A DNA stretch of 64,000 nt from Lathyrus oleraceus (lineage: Eukaryota; Streptophyta; Magnoliopsida; Fabales; Fabaceae): contig NC_066579.1 of the NCBI RefSeq assembly GCF_024323335.1, positions 496,001-560,000 on the forward strand, written 5' to 3'. A program made the translations under genes and the position numbers. Under the pieces are notes generated by a model, which made no database searches, was not told the origin of the DNA, and saw only the letters and a program-made list of their open reading frames with translations. Shown here piece after piece: positions 1-11,500 of the stretch (within the stretch, counting starts at the first letter, position 1; each line of letters begins with the position of its first letter).

Positions 1-744
1 GTTGAACTTTAAATCGTGTAAAATGGTTGTGTATTGAGGGAGAAATTTGGTTTTAAAGTTTCATATTCAAATATGTTTCTGCTCGATTCACTCATGATAG
101 CTCGATTTAGTGAAAATGAATGCCAGATTATTGATGAGCATGTTTAGCTGATTCGTTTGGTATATTCACTTGCAAGATCTGGAACAAAAGTTCTTCATGT
201 TCATGAACACGATCACTGTTGCATCAAACCCTAATTTCTTGAAAACCCAGAACTTATTTGATCTTATGGAATCGTGTTTTGGCTGTTTTGAGTTGTTTTT
301 GCATGAAAATCCCCTGTTCCATTGCCATGCACCAATCCGCGCCTGCCACCTCCTTAAGTGAAACGATGCGTTTCACTTAAGGGACTCCAATATTACCAAA
401 TTGCCATTCCGTGTTCATTTATTCAATTAAATCATTTCATTTTCATTTTTTATTTCATTTTGTGACACCAACTTAGAAAAATCATAGCACACTCATTTTT
501 GATCCAAATTGGATGGGATTTTTTGCAAAATGTTTCTCATGACCTCTGGTTTTTTATCATGATTTTTCCAGATTTTTTGCATGTGTGGATTTTAAAATGT
601 GCTAGGGTTTGTCATATGTGTCCATTTTATGTATGTCTTACCAAATTAATTGTGAAATGATGATACATTATCCAATGCTTCCCAAATTTTTTGTGCTTAA
701 ACTAGACACATTGCTGGTTGTGGAGTTACGATTTTTTGAATAGG

Positions 745-767
745 GGTGTGACAATTTGTGTCACACC
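745..767 (+). other. LTR palindrome (element D copy)
   Basis: A 9-bp perfect inverted repeat (GGTGTGACA / TGTCACACC) surrounds a 5-base loop. The same palindrome occurs in LTR A (7319-7343, 10-bp stem), LTR B (32451-32471, 8-bp stem) and, with one mismatch, LTR C (46020-46042). Function unknown; it could be an RNA hairpin or a dyad binding site. Confidence 0.6.
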
Positions 768-1815
768 ATTGATGTCCAACTTCATGATTTTAATTACCAT
801 GCTTCTTGAATTCAAATTGGTTTGAATTTTTGCATGAATGTACTTATGGATGTCTAGTTTACATGTGATTTTTTCTGGAATTATTGATGGCATTTCCTAA
901 TTGTTTGGGATTTTCTCCCCTGTTTAGTCATATGTTGACTTTTTGTGACACATGTTCTCATATGATTTGTGAAATTCTCATGCTTAATTGGATGGACTTG
1001 AAATTTGATATGTGAATTGTAGACATCTTAAGCTTTGTCATGGTTTTGATCCCATTCATTTCTCATATGTTGTCACTGTTTTATGATTTATTGAAGTTGG
1101 TGCATGTTTGGTTGACTTCTTTGAGCTTGCTTGAACTTGCCTTGCCTTTCTGATTTTCATTGACCTACTTCCCTTTATCCAAATGAGCTGAACTTTGGTA
1201 TGCTTATCATGTTATGGATGATGTTTGATCATGAATTATTTCAGAATTTATTGAAATGTTTATGATTGGTTTTGAGTTGAATCATTCTGTTGACTTCTAT
1301 GAGCTTCCATATGCCATGCTTTGACTAATTTGCTTGTGAAATCATAATGGTGAATGATATGAACATGAAACCACTTGGGTTTGCTTCTTGATTGCTTGAA
1401 TTTGATTTTGGATGGATTTCACTTGCTGTTTTGGATTTCTTATCTCTTTTTGACCCTAGGCTTGTCCTATTGGTCATGTTGCTCATGTTTAAGTTTGTTG
1501 TTTCAGGTTAAGCAACAAATAGTTCAAAGAGATCAATACAAATTGAATGAGCTTGATTGATTATCATGAACTAACTTGTCTTGGTCTTGTAGGTTGCTAT
1601 GCTCACATGCTTTGAGCTTTGTGCATTGCACATTTAACTGATTGTGTTGACTGTTGATCCCTATCTCATTTTGATTTAACTTTGAGTTGTGTACTGATTC
1701 TGTTTGACTGGTTTCAGGTACCATTAGTTGCTTAGTTCTTTAAGAACTTGCTTTGCTTTGCTTTATAGCAATTTGCATTGAGGTATAATTTCTTATCTTC
1801 ATGTAGTCTGGAAGA

Positions 1816-2174
1816 CCTGGCCTGTTACTTGGCCAGGCAACTGTCTGAAGTCCTCCTTAAGAGGCAATGTTTTTGAGTGTTTACATTTGTCCCAAGCAGG
1901 AAAAGTCCTCATTTGAGGCAATTGGTAGATCAAAAAGATATGTAGCCTATCTCCTACTATTTTGTGAGTCACTCACCTTGCTCACACTACTTGTGTTGAT
2001 GCATAGTGAGTAAAAACCCAAGATCTATAGAGTCTAACTTGTGGAGAGAGTTCCATCTTTCTGAACTCCCACACCTTCTGATATTCAATGCTCTCCCTGA
2101 CCAGGGATAAGAGCAATGAGGCACACCCCTCATATCCTCTCATCTGCTTCACCTTAGCCCCTCAATGGCAAGGT
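1816..2174 (+). other. Conserved hairpin cluster in LTR D
   Basis: Four short inverted repeats follow each other. 1816-1837 has stem CCTGGCC/GGCCAGG. 1852-1864 has CCTC/GAGG. 1907-1918 has CCTC/GAGG. 2151-2174 has ACCTT-GCC/GGC-AAGGT with a bulged A. A further pair, CCCTG/CAGGG, lies near 2095-2106. The same series, in the same order, is found in LTRs A, B and C with changed but mostly still pairing stems. This supports a conserved structure, probably in RNA. The role is unknown. Confidence 0.55.
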
Positions 2175-2572
2175 TAAGAGCACCATTAACCCTATTCCAG
2201 TTGGCTTCAATGCCTAACCCTTTGGATGAGCCTGATTGCTTGGTTATAGTGTGTGCTGAATGACTTCATTGATTGATTGCTTACTTCATATACACATCTT
2301 TGCTTGTATGCTTTATGCATTTATCATCATTAATTGCTCATTAATGCATGATCATTTCATTTGTCTCTGTGACATATCTTTGTTGTTTGCCCATTGAGGA
2401 CAATTGTAAGACCATCCATTGGCTCTTGTTCCTATGATATGGAAGTGAGTATAAGACCATCTCATTGGCCACTCATCTTCTCTTTGCTTGATGCCTTTGC
2501 ATTTGCTGTATGTGAGGATGCAATTGTAAGTCCCTGTAAGTTTGCTTTTGCTTTCCTATGATCATATGTTGG

Positions 2573-2882
2573 ATATTGGTGTAAGCCCCGACAGATTGGC
2601 ATCCGGTATCCAAATTTTGTTTTGTTTTAGGAGATTGAAATAAGTCCATCTATTGGCTTCCGGTATCCTTGTTTCTTTGTTTTAGGAGATTGGAATAAGT
2701 CCATCTATTGGCTTCCGGTATCCTTGTTTCTTTGTTTTAGGAGATTGGAATAAGTCCATCTATTGGCTTTCGATATCCTTGTTTCTTTGTTTAGGCGATT
2801 GGTGTAAATCCATCTAGTGGTATCCGGTATCCGCTTTGTTTGTGAGATTGGAGTAAGACCATCGAGTGGCATCCGGTATCAT
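2573..2882 (+). repeat. LTR minisatellite, ~60-bp unit, about 5 copies
   Basis: Imperfect tandem copies of a ~60-bp unit have the core 'gattggaataagtccatcta' followed by 'ttggcttccggtatcc'. The central copies are nearly identical and the outer ones are more diverged. Related arrays sit at the corresponding place in LTR A (about 9160-9295), LTR B (about 34280-34445) and LTR C (about 43920-44110), with 2-3 copies each. Confidence 0.75.
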
Positions 2883-3900
2883 TTGTTTGCTTATTTTGTT
2901 ATTGCTCATTGCCTATTCCAAAGGACACACTTGAATCATCTTCTATATGATCTCAAGAAGTGAACCCTCCAAGAAGTTTTATACTCCATCTTCATCCATT
3001 CATCCCCATTTTGTCCTAAACCTTTTCACACATCACTTTCAAAACTTGAGATAGATATTGTGCAAACATCTTCATGCTTTTCAAATCAAAAACCTGGACC
3101 CCAAGTCCTTGACTTTTTCAAACTCCATTTCATAATACTTCTTTCGAATCAATCTTAATCATACCTTGACCCTACTTTCATGAATACTCATAATCAATTA
3201 ACTTCACTCATTCAATTGTTTTATGGCTTTGTCCATTCTTGCTAAGTTTTCACACATTAGCCTTAGGTTTCAATTATCATTGTGGTTGATGTAAACCTCA
3301 CCCTATCCTTAGTGAGTCGACTATAAGACTTCCGTACTGAAAACAGGGTTAACCCCTCTAGTACGTCGAAGCTATCCTCGCATGGTGGATGTTGGTCTTG
3401 GTCGAGTTTTCTCCCATTGATAATGAAAGGCCTCAGTGCTATTGTTTAAAATTGAACTCACAAACTTTTGGAAATCTTTTAGCCGAACTACGGCGTTTTG
3501 ATCCTTACCTTTGATGGAAGGTACGTAGGCAACGGGTTCATCCGTTCGAACACAAAAATAATAAAATTGTATATTCTTTTCTCATCATCCCAATCATGTT
3601 TGCACAATACTTATGTCATAACAAATAACAATTTTCAAACAACAAGTGTGAAAAGGGCTCCCTAGGAGTACCTAGGACGTGATGGGTGCCTAACACCTTC
3701 CCATTGCGTAATTTACCCCTTACCCAGATTCTCTGATCTTTTTATTAGTTTTCTACGTGTAAAACTTCTTAGGCTTTTGTTCGCTTTTTAGCCAGTCCTT
3801 TGGATAAATAAAAGTGCGGTGGCGACTCGAATTCATTGTATGCTTTGCTTATGATTTAATTAATAGATCATATAGCGACGAATACACCGCTACAGAAAAG

Positions 3901-3918
3901 TGGCGACTCTGCTGGGGA
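3901..3918 (+). other. Primer binding site of element D
   Basis: TGGCGACTCTGCTGGGGA starts with TGG, the complement of a tRNA 3' CCA, six bases after the LTR end. Element C has the closely similar TGGCGACTCCACTGGGGA two bases from its LTR. Ogre elements are reported to use a tRNA-Arg type primer; I could not check the tRNA match here. Confidence 0.7.
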
Positions 3919-4759
3919 TCAAATGCATCCTTGGTGGTATTGCCTACTTTTCACCCTTGTTGTGATATATTGTTATTTGTTATATGACATATTTTTGTAC
4001 AATTTGGGATAACTGTATTGATTGTAATGTTTGAATTGCTTGATATACAATTGTTGTTTGCTTTGGTGATCTGTGAGATGAGTTCTATACCCGAACTCGA
4101 GTGCACTCTAGGATAGGAGAATGGCATAGTCTTGTTGACTGGTGTGGAGTATTCCTTAGCCAGTTGACTTGCGAGTCCATTCACTTGGTGGAGGTCATGT
4201 TGAATTAATAATGTCACACAAGTTATTTGTGGTTAGGCATTATTCTTTCAATCATGTGCCGTAGAAGCCAAGGACCTTAGTTTACCAAACCCATCTTGGC
4301 CTATTTTTTTAGGACGTAGTGCGGAGGTCGTTCAGATGTCAGTTCTGATACGATTGTTACGCGATACTACACTCATAAGAGTTTCTCTTGAGAATATTTT
4401 TGGAATACGAGTATTCGTTCCTCCGATAATATTCGAAAGATGGAACGATGATTATGGGAACCTCTGGTAGAACATGTCTGGCAGGTTTAAACCCTAGTAC
4501 ACTCCCTTTGGGTGGTTCTTAACCAAGACTCCATGCTCGTGACTCTCAACAAACCCGTGATTCGTGGTTGAGTCGTTCAGACAACCTTAATATCAATGGA
4601 ACCTGGGTGTTGATCAGGGGTAAAACCTAAATTCCCCAAAACGGATGATTGATATTAAGGATGTCAGAGCCGGTTCATGTACCGTTAATATCAATGGAAC
4701 TTGGGTGTCGATAAGGTGAAAACCTAAATCCACCAAAATGGATGATTGATATTAGGGAT
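3919..4759 (+). other. Element D leader, truncated by Ogre A
   Basis: This is untranslated leader downstream of the PBS with no ORF of note. Its last ~175 bases hold two copies of a ~95-bp tandem unit (about 4582-4679 and 4680-4759). Both contain 'taatatcaatggaac' and end in 'gatgattgatatta'. The second copy stops exactly where the next LTR begins at 4760. ORF1, gag and pol of D are not present anywhere in the window, so the rest of D is lost or lies elsewhere. Confidence 0.6.
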
Positions 4760-7318
4760 TGTAACACCTCAAAATTTGCCCTCCTCTCTTGGGACTAGCA
4801 TTAACATATTTGCATATCATTTTAGGGCATTAGGCATTTCATATTGCATAACATGTGGTTACATGGTGCAAGCCATCTTCCTAAGTCTTAATCAGGAGAT
4901 GAGGAGGTCAACAGGTGCAAGTTAGGGTTTTGACTGATCATGGGCCATCTGAGGATTGGGCTGTGAATTAGGGTTTCATGATTTCCGAGGGTATTGGTCT
5001 TCATCTTGTTTGAATTGATACATCATCATCATGTTTGGGTGTCATCAGAAGATTGGAGAAGATTCCTCGAGATTAGGGTTTTGACCACTGGTCAACCCTA
5101 ATCAGTTGTATTGGGCCAATCAGGGCTGGATCAGGAGATGGGGTTTATGAAGGAGATGAGGATCATTTTGTGACTATATGGTGCTTATGGAGGCTAGGGT
5201 ATCACCCTTGAGCCATTTCAGTTGGAAATTGGGGCTCAGATTGATCAATGCATTGCCAAATTCATCTATCAGATGAAAAGTCAACTGTGGTCAACTGTAC
5301 ATGATCTGGTGGATTTGGAGGTGAAAATGAGTTGAAGACACTTCATTCATGTTGGAATAAGTGTTGAATGACATCTCAAAGCTTAAGAAGGAAGAAAATC
5401 AAGTCAGGACAAAAACTGCCAAAAATAGAAAGTGACTTGTAGCTGAAGTTTCCAAAAATGGAAAGTTTTTGACCTCAAAAACAGAAGTCCAAGGAAGCTT
5501 CAAATGAAAAATTGTTCAACATGACAGATGTAGATCTTGTTCTCACCTTTCCAAAAAGTCCAAGAACTTGAAAATCCAATGTGTGGTTTGCGAGTTATGG
5601 CTCAGTGAATTTCAAAAATGACCCGTAATCAGGAGGCCATAACTACCACATACTTTGTCCAAATTGCAAGTTCTTTATATGCACAAACTCCATTTGACAT
5701 GTATTTTGAGGGTGCATCATTGGATTTGTTCAAAAATGGCCAAGGCAAAAAGTCACTTTTCAACTGGACAGCTGAATTGGACCAGGGGCAAAATCGTCCA
5801 AATGTCAAAATAATTGGAATTTTTGAATGGGACTTTTTCCAACACCTCAGGAATGGCATTTTAAGTGTGTTTGAATATTCATTTTGTGGTTAATGCACAT
5901 GGTTTGAGTTTTGGGTTGAAAAATGAAATGCTAAAAATGGATCAATTACCACACACATGTGATTTTGAGAAATACTCCACCAATGGACATGAAACAAGTT
6001 TCTACACATTACATAGGGCATTTGGGGATTGCTTGAGCTGTCAAAACAGCTGGCACTAGCTGTCATTGTGCATTGACCATTTTACCCTCCATTTGCAAAA
6101 TTGCAATTTCACTAATTATGCCAAAATGCTAATTAACATGATTAGTGATGGATTAAGCTACCATATATATTCTAAATCATCTCCTAATCATAACAGAACC
6201 TCACTTTTCCCAAGATTGGATCTAGATCTCTCACATTCTCTCCAAACCCTCAAGAACACAACAAGCTTCAATCTCAAGTTTCTTCCTCAATCTTCAACCA
6301 AAACTTGAATTTCTTTTTGCTGCGATCGTGTTTCAACATGTACTAGGACTGTTTTTGTTTGGCATCATCAATCAAGCCTTGCATCGCAACTGTTCAAGAA
6401 CACCTCAACAATGGCAAAATCGAATTATGGACAATAGGAGCAAAGGCAGTTGCGGCTAGCACCACTTATCATCTTCCTCATCCCTCTACTCTTGCTGTTT
6501 TAAGGAATTGAGAGCAAAGGACGTTGGTTTTAGCACTGCCATTACAGGTTTGAGTTTTTTCGAATCTCATGAAATGTGCAATTATCATATGCGTTGTGAA
6601 GCCTGTTTATCATAGATCGTAGTGGTGCTGTTGGTTTTAGAAACGGATAACCGTAGGTGAAGAAATCGGGATTGGAAGTTTCGAGTTCAAACCTTAGAAC
6701 GCTCGATCCAGAGAACATAGGAAGAATTAGACAAAATTAGATGGATATTTGTAATCTAGGTTCAAAGACCTTTCCAACGAGTATTCATTTGCTCGTTTTG
6801 GTGAAGATTTCGTGTTCGTCGTAGTCATGCGTTTCTGGAAAGTGCGTGAGGAAGGAGACGATAGTTTCTGTAGAAAACAGTGTTCAATCCAAATTTCCAT
6901 TTGAAAATTCAAAAATGCTGTTTCCCTCCCGCGCTCAAAATAATTACAGTTATGCCACTGTGCAGTTTTAATTAATTCATTTAATTTCTAAAAAATTCAT
7001 TAACACATTGAATAATTCATAAAAAATAGTAGAAAATTCATAAAAATATGGAGATTTTTTCCTTGACTTTGTTGACTTGTGTAGGATTTTTTTTGACCTA
7101 TTGGTCAAAGTTATGCTTGGCAAATATTTTATTTGGCATAGGCTTTTCTAATGTATGTCACATTTTGATACATTTTGGCAATTTGATCATGAAATACTCA
7201 TATCATAAAATAAATGGCTGAAAATTTTTGTGGTGGTTCTTGACTCATTGAGGATTATTTATATGTAAATTTCATGAATTTTTGATACCTGGTCAGAGAG
7301 CAGCAAATTCTGGAACTT

Positions 7319-7343
7319 AGGTGTGACAATTTGTGTCACACCT
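7319..7343 (+). other. LTR palindrome (A copy)
   Basis: A 10-bp perfect inverted repeat AGGTGTGACA / TGTCACACCT with a 5-base loop. This is the longest version of the palindrome shared by the four LTRs. Confidence 0.6.
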
Positions 7344-8383
7344 CTTGATGTCAACTTATTGAATTTAATTGGATGACCTATACATGTTGGAATTGGCTGA
7401 AATTTTGCATGATGACTTGTTGATATGTTAGGATGTTGCATGAATTTTTTTAGAATTTTTCACTGCCTTTTCTAATTGATCTTGATTTTTCATTTCTGGT
7501 TGTTGAAATTGCAAGTCCATGTGACATAGGTTGGTAGATTGATTGGGAAATCCTCATATTGTATTGTATGGCCATGAAATTTGATATGCATGAACTAGAC
7601 ACATGTTAGGACCTCCCTGTTTTGGTCTCATCCATTTCTTTTTAGTTTCCAATGAGATATGAATTTTTGAAGTGGATGCATGCATTGATGGTGTGAATTG
7701 GAGCATGAAATTGTGTCTGTTTTTGTTGGTTTTCATTGACATGGTTTCATTTGCCCAATTAAGCTCAAATTTGACATGGTAGACCTTGATTGACCCCTGT
7801 TTAGGTGTATTTAATTTGAGAATTTTTGGATTTATTTTGGTATGGATTTGAATGCAATACTTCTGTTTGTATGCTTGGTGGTTCATTTGACCTCATATGG
7901 ATTGTTTTGTGCATGAATTGAATATGATGGATGATATAAACATGAGACCAATGGTGTTTGCTCTTGTTTGACTTTAATTTGAGTTTGGTTGGTGAATACC
8001 TTGCTGTTTAGGAATTTTTTCTTGCTTTGGACCCTAGGCTTGGCCTAGTGGTCTAGTTGCTAATGTTTGCTTGATTTTTCAGGATCAAAAGCAATGTACA
8101 TGGAGAATGATACAAGTTGGTTTTAATTGATGTTGTGGATGTTTGTACACTAACATAACATTGTTTTGTAGGTGTTGGAGCTTGGGCTTAAGCCTTGAGC
8201 TTGCTTTGTGTTGTATTGTTTAAACTGTTTGATTGTTTGCTGTACAATTTGTCTGATTGAATACTGACTGAGTTTGATTGTTTCCAGGTACTTTAGTTGC
8301 TCAGTTCCTTGTGAACTATTGCTTTGCTTTGCTTAAGCAACTTGCATTGAGGTAGGTCCTCTAACTTCATGTAGTCTGGAGAA

Positions 8384-8742
8384 CCGGCTGTTACCGGGCC
8401 GGGCAAATTGTCTGAAGTCCTCCTTAAGAGGCAATGCTTGTGTATGTTTATTTTCAAGCCCAAGCAGGAAAAGTCCTTCAAGTAAGGCAATTGGTGGAAG
8501 GTAGGGACAAGCAACCTGTCCCCCACTATTCAGTGAGTCTTCTCCTTGCTCCCATTACATGGTTGTAGCATTGAGATCAAAAGCCCAAGATCTGTTGTGT
8601 CAGAGTCATCGAGTATAGAAGGGTTCCCCTATTCTGGACCCATGCTCATTTGTCAGCTCTCCCTGGTTAGGGATATGAGCTGTGAGGTCTGATCCTCACT
8701 TCACCCATCATCTGCTTCACCTTAGCCTCGTAATGGCAAGGT
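8384..8742 (+). other. Conserved hairpin cluster in LTR A
   Basis: The copy of the four-hairpin series in LTR A. Stems are CCGGC/GCCGG (8384-8402), CCTC/GAGG (8419-8431), CCTT/AAGG (8475-8487) and ACCTT-GCC/GGC-AAGGT (8719-8742). The first and third stems differ in sequence from those of LTR D on both sides while still pairing. Confidence 0.55.
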
Positions 8743-9635
8743 TAAGAGCAAACACAGCCCGTACAGACGACTTGCTGAGGCAGTCAAACCTATTGTGTGA
8801 GCCCCTTGTTTGGCTATAGTGCGTGTTATGTGGATATCTGATTGACATGCTTGTTTGAGATACCTGTTCTCATTTGATGATATATGATTGTATGCTTGTG
8901 TGCTAGCTTCTTTCCTGGTTAGGTTAGTTTGCTTATGCAAGTAGGATAGAAAACCGAACTTAGGGTGACTTTGCATGACAACATTAGGCTCGAGTCTCAG
9001 CTCCCTAGTGTCGTGTTTTCCCCGGTTTCTGGTTAGCAATTTAGTCCCTTTCAGGGGAACTACATCGCCCTGATCCTCGTGCCAGACGAGGTATGTAGGC
9101 AGGTGGTCGTGCGAGACCTCTCCGGGCAAACTTTTTTTCTTTTTTGTGTATGTTATCTGATTGATTGTTTGGGTTCGGATGCTGACGTAAGCCCAGGATT
9201 GGCTGTCGGGCTCCATGTTTGCCCATTTGAGTGTGTTTTGGTTCGGATGCCGACATAATTCCATCCAGTGGTTGTCGGGCTCCATGTTTGCCACTCTTGC
9301 TTGTTTGTGTTGTTTTGTGTTGTTTGGCGTGCGTAAGCCGAACTACAGTGGCTCTGATTCTTGTTCCAGACAAGATATGTAGGCATAAGGTGCGATACCT
9401 TATCGAGCTCGTTCCTCTTAACCCCACCTGCGTTCCCCGTGTGTGTGTGTGATGCTTAGCAACCTATTCTTTATTCTAGAACGTGGATCCCGTCGAGTAC
9501 GACGGACGTGAGGGGTGCTAATACCTTCCCCTCGCGTAACCGACTCCCGAACCTTTTCTCTCTGGTCGCGAGACCATGTCTTTCCAGGTTTCTCTGAGCG
9601 TTTCCTTTCCCTATCTTGGGATAAATAACGTTTAG

Positions 9636-9646
9636 TGGCGGCTCTG
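9636..9646 (+). other. PBS look-alike inside LTR A
   Basis: TGGCGGCTCTG matches 10 of the first 11 bases of the element D primer binding site but lies about 50 bp before the LTR end. Equivalent sites are at 3820-3828 (D), 34873-34883 (B) and 43589-43599 (C, - strand). No normal PBS follows LTR A. Confidence 0.5.
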
Positions 9647-9695
9647 TGTGTTTTTATTTTTAGGCTCGCCGGTTGATTTTTCGCAGGATGCGACA

Positions 9696-9863
9696 GGGAT
9701 ACAATGAGCTTTCCCATGACCTTTGTTTGGTGTGTTTTGCTTGATCCTTGAGTGTGATTGTTGCATTCATACATTCACGCATTCATCCGCATTTCATGTC
9801 ATCAGAAAAAGAAAAAGAAAATTTTCAAGGAACTTAAAGGGTTATTTTGCAAAATTTTCAGAC
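9696..9863 (+). other. Ogre A leader without recognisable PBS
   Basis: The LTR end is followed by 'gggatacaatgagctttccc', not by a TGGCGACTC-type primer binding site as in elements C and D. The PBS and most of the leader (about 1 kb in C) appear to be deleted. The remaining 168 bases lead directly to the ORF1 start codon. Confidence 0.5.
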
Positions 9864-11312
9864 ATGGAAAGACCAAAAAGGCATACAAAGAAGTACAGCT
9901 TTAGACAGCCCGACGTAAAAGACTTAAGGAATCTGACATCGTATGTATTAGATCCCTTGGGTTTCAAAGCTCGCTATGGGAAGCTTCTACCTCTGCTCAC
10001 TACTCAAGTTGATGAGGGCCTGATGAGTACCTTAGCGCAGTTTTATGATCCGCTGTATCACTGCTTCTTATTTCCGGACTTCCAGCTGTTGCCGACTTTG
10101 GAGGAGTATTCTCATCTCATTGGGATTCCGATTCTGGATCAAGTGCCGTTTAGTGGCCTAGAGAGTATTCCATCTGCTCGAGAGATTGCTAGCTTGTTGC
10201 ACATAGATGAAGATCTGATTAGAGCTAATCTGACTACCAAAGGCGGAATTCAGGGTTTTCCTTCCGAGTTCCTCATTGCCCAAGCTACTTTTTATGGGAA
10301 GGCCATGAGTGAGGATGCCTTTGAGGCTCTATTCGTGCTGCTCATCTATGGATTAGTGCTATTTCCCAACTTCGACAAGTTTGTGGACATGAACGCCATT
10401 AGGATCTTCTCAGTTCTTAATCCAGTTCCGACTTTGTTGGGCGATGCCTATGTCTCTTTGCATCTGAGGAATGCAAAAGATGGAGGAGTTATTGTCTGAT
10501 GTCTACCCCTGCTGTACAAGTGGTTTATTTCCCACTTGCCGCATACAGTTGCTTTCAAGAAGAACAAGGGATGTCTACGGTGGTCTCAGAGACTCATGTC
10601 TCTCACCAATGATGATATCACCTGGTATGATCGCGTGTATGATACCGTTCAGATCATTGACTATTGTGGTGAATTCCCTAATGTGCCTCTTCTTGGCACA
10701 TGTGGTGGGATCAGCTACAACCCCATTCTCGCACGACGTCAGCTTGGGTTCCCCCTAAAGGATAAACCTAATAACATTCTGTTAGAAGGTGTGTTCTTTC
10801 AGGAGGGTAAAGATCCCCAAGGCCTGAAAGCCAGATTTGTCCGTGCTTGGCGCAGTATTCACAAGAAGAGTAGGAACGAGTTGGGTCCAAAGAACTGCAT
10901 CGCTTTGGAGCCATACACCTCTTGGGTCAGACAGAGGGTTGCCACTTACTTGATGCCATACGACTATCCGAGACCTACACCGTTGGATGTGGCTGGGCCT
11001 TCAACCCTCCCTACCCAACGTGTAGAGGAGTGGAGAGAAGAAGACCTTTCACGTGCTTGGATCCGTGAAAGAGAGGAATTGCTTCAGCAGCTTAAGGAGA
11101 AGGACGCTATGATTGAGTTCCTCGAGCACCGAGTGATCGACGATCCGAACGACACTTGGACTTCTCTGCTTCCTCAGTCTTCCAAATTCTGGAAAAGGAG
11201 GTATGATCGACTTGCAAAGGAGAAAGCAGACATGGAAGCAGCTTATGAGAGAGAGATCAAGAAGTTGTGTACTTCTCGTCTTCCAGCATCCCGAGCTTCT
11301 AGGGATCCATAG
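9864..11312 (+). pseudogene. Ogre ORF1, plant-mobile-domain-like protein (one in-frame stop)
   Basis: ORF1 is the extra reading frame that Ogre elements carry between the 5' LTR and gag; its role is not established. The start is the ATG at 9864 (MERPKRHTKKYSF). The frame would give 482 residues but is broken by TGA at 10497-10499 (codon 212). Reading continues in the same frame past it, so this is a simple nonsense change. The body (roughly residues 20-300) resembles the aminotransferase-like plant mobile domain, with features such as FYDPLYHCFLFPDFQL and FVDMNAIRIF. The last ~110 residues are charged and predicted to coil (EREELLQQLKEKDAMIEFLE). Element C has a homologous ORF at 40804-42501. 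Without the stop it would be full length for the family as far as I can judge. Confidence 0.75.
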
Positions 11313-11500
11313 GATGTTTATTTCCCTTTTCTCTTTGTAATGATCAAAAAATGTTGTACTTCTTTGTCTTGATATATTGAATGAAATATTTTCCATGAGA
11401 AATTAAAATGCTTTAACTATTCAAAATATTGCAAATAATACCCTAAGGGTTCCTTGAAAATAAACAAAGCATCTGCACAAGCATTTCATGCATCATTTTT

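Larger units (their letters stand above)
1..3894 (+). repeat. Ogre-family 5' LTR (element D), 5' end outside window
   Basis: This is the 3' ~3.9 kb of a long terminal repeat. The end is placed at the CA in 'ccgctaca', six bases before an 18-base primer binding site. It shares with the three other long LTRs in the window a palindrome at 745-767, a 'ctgaagtcctccttaagagg' block near 1845-1864, 'cccaagcagg' near 1891, and an A-rich ggataaata box at 3802-3810. No convincing coding sequence is present; the short ORFs are not conserved. The orientation is + because the PBS follows on the right. The LTR start lies upstream of base 1. The LTR differs from LTRs A, B and C by many substitutions, so it represents a separate subfamily or an older copy. 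Confidence 0.8.
4760..9695 (+). repeat. Ogre 5' LTR A
   Basis: A 4936-bp LTR bounded by TGTAACACC at the left and GCGACA at the right. The left end is nearly identical to the outer end of LTR C read on the - strand. Its last 250 bases align with LTRs B and C, including 'tggatcccgtcgagtacgac', the gggataaataac box at 9618-9629 and the TG...CA ends. The ORFs found inside (for example 5618-5893 and several between 8722 and 9774) lie in conserved non-coding LTR sequence, overlap on both strands and are not gene candidates. Confidence 0.85.

Noticed and set aside
5618..5893. 91-codon ORF in LTR A (and its antisense partner)
   Set aside because: It lies in LTR sequence; the equivalent regions of LTRs B and C do not keep the frame.
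8722..9774. Cluster of overlapping ORFs on both strands at the end of LTR A
   Set aside because: They reflect GC-richer conserved LTR sequence and its minisatellite; no domain and no conserved frame in other LTRs.
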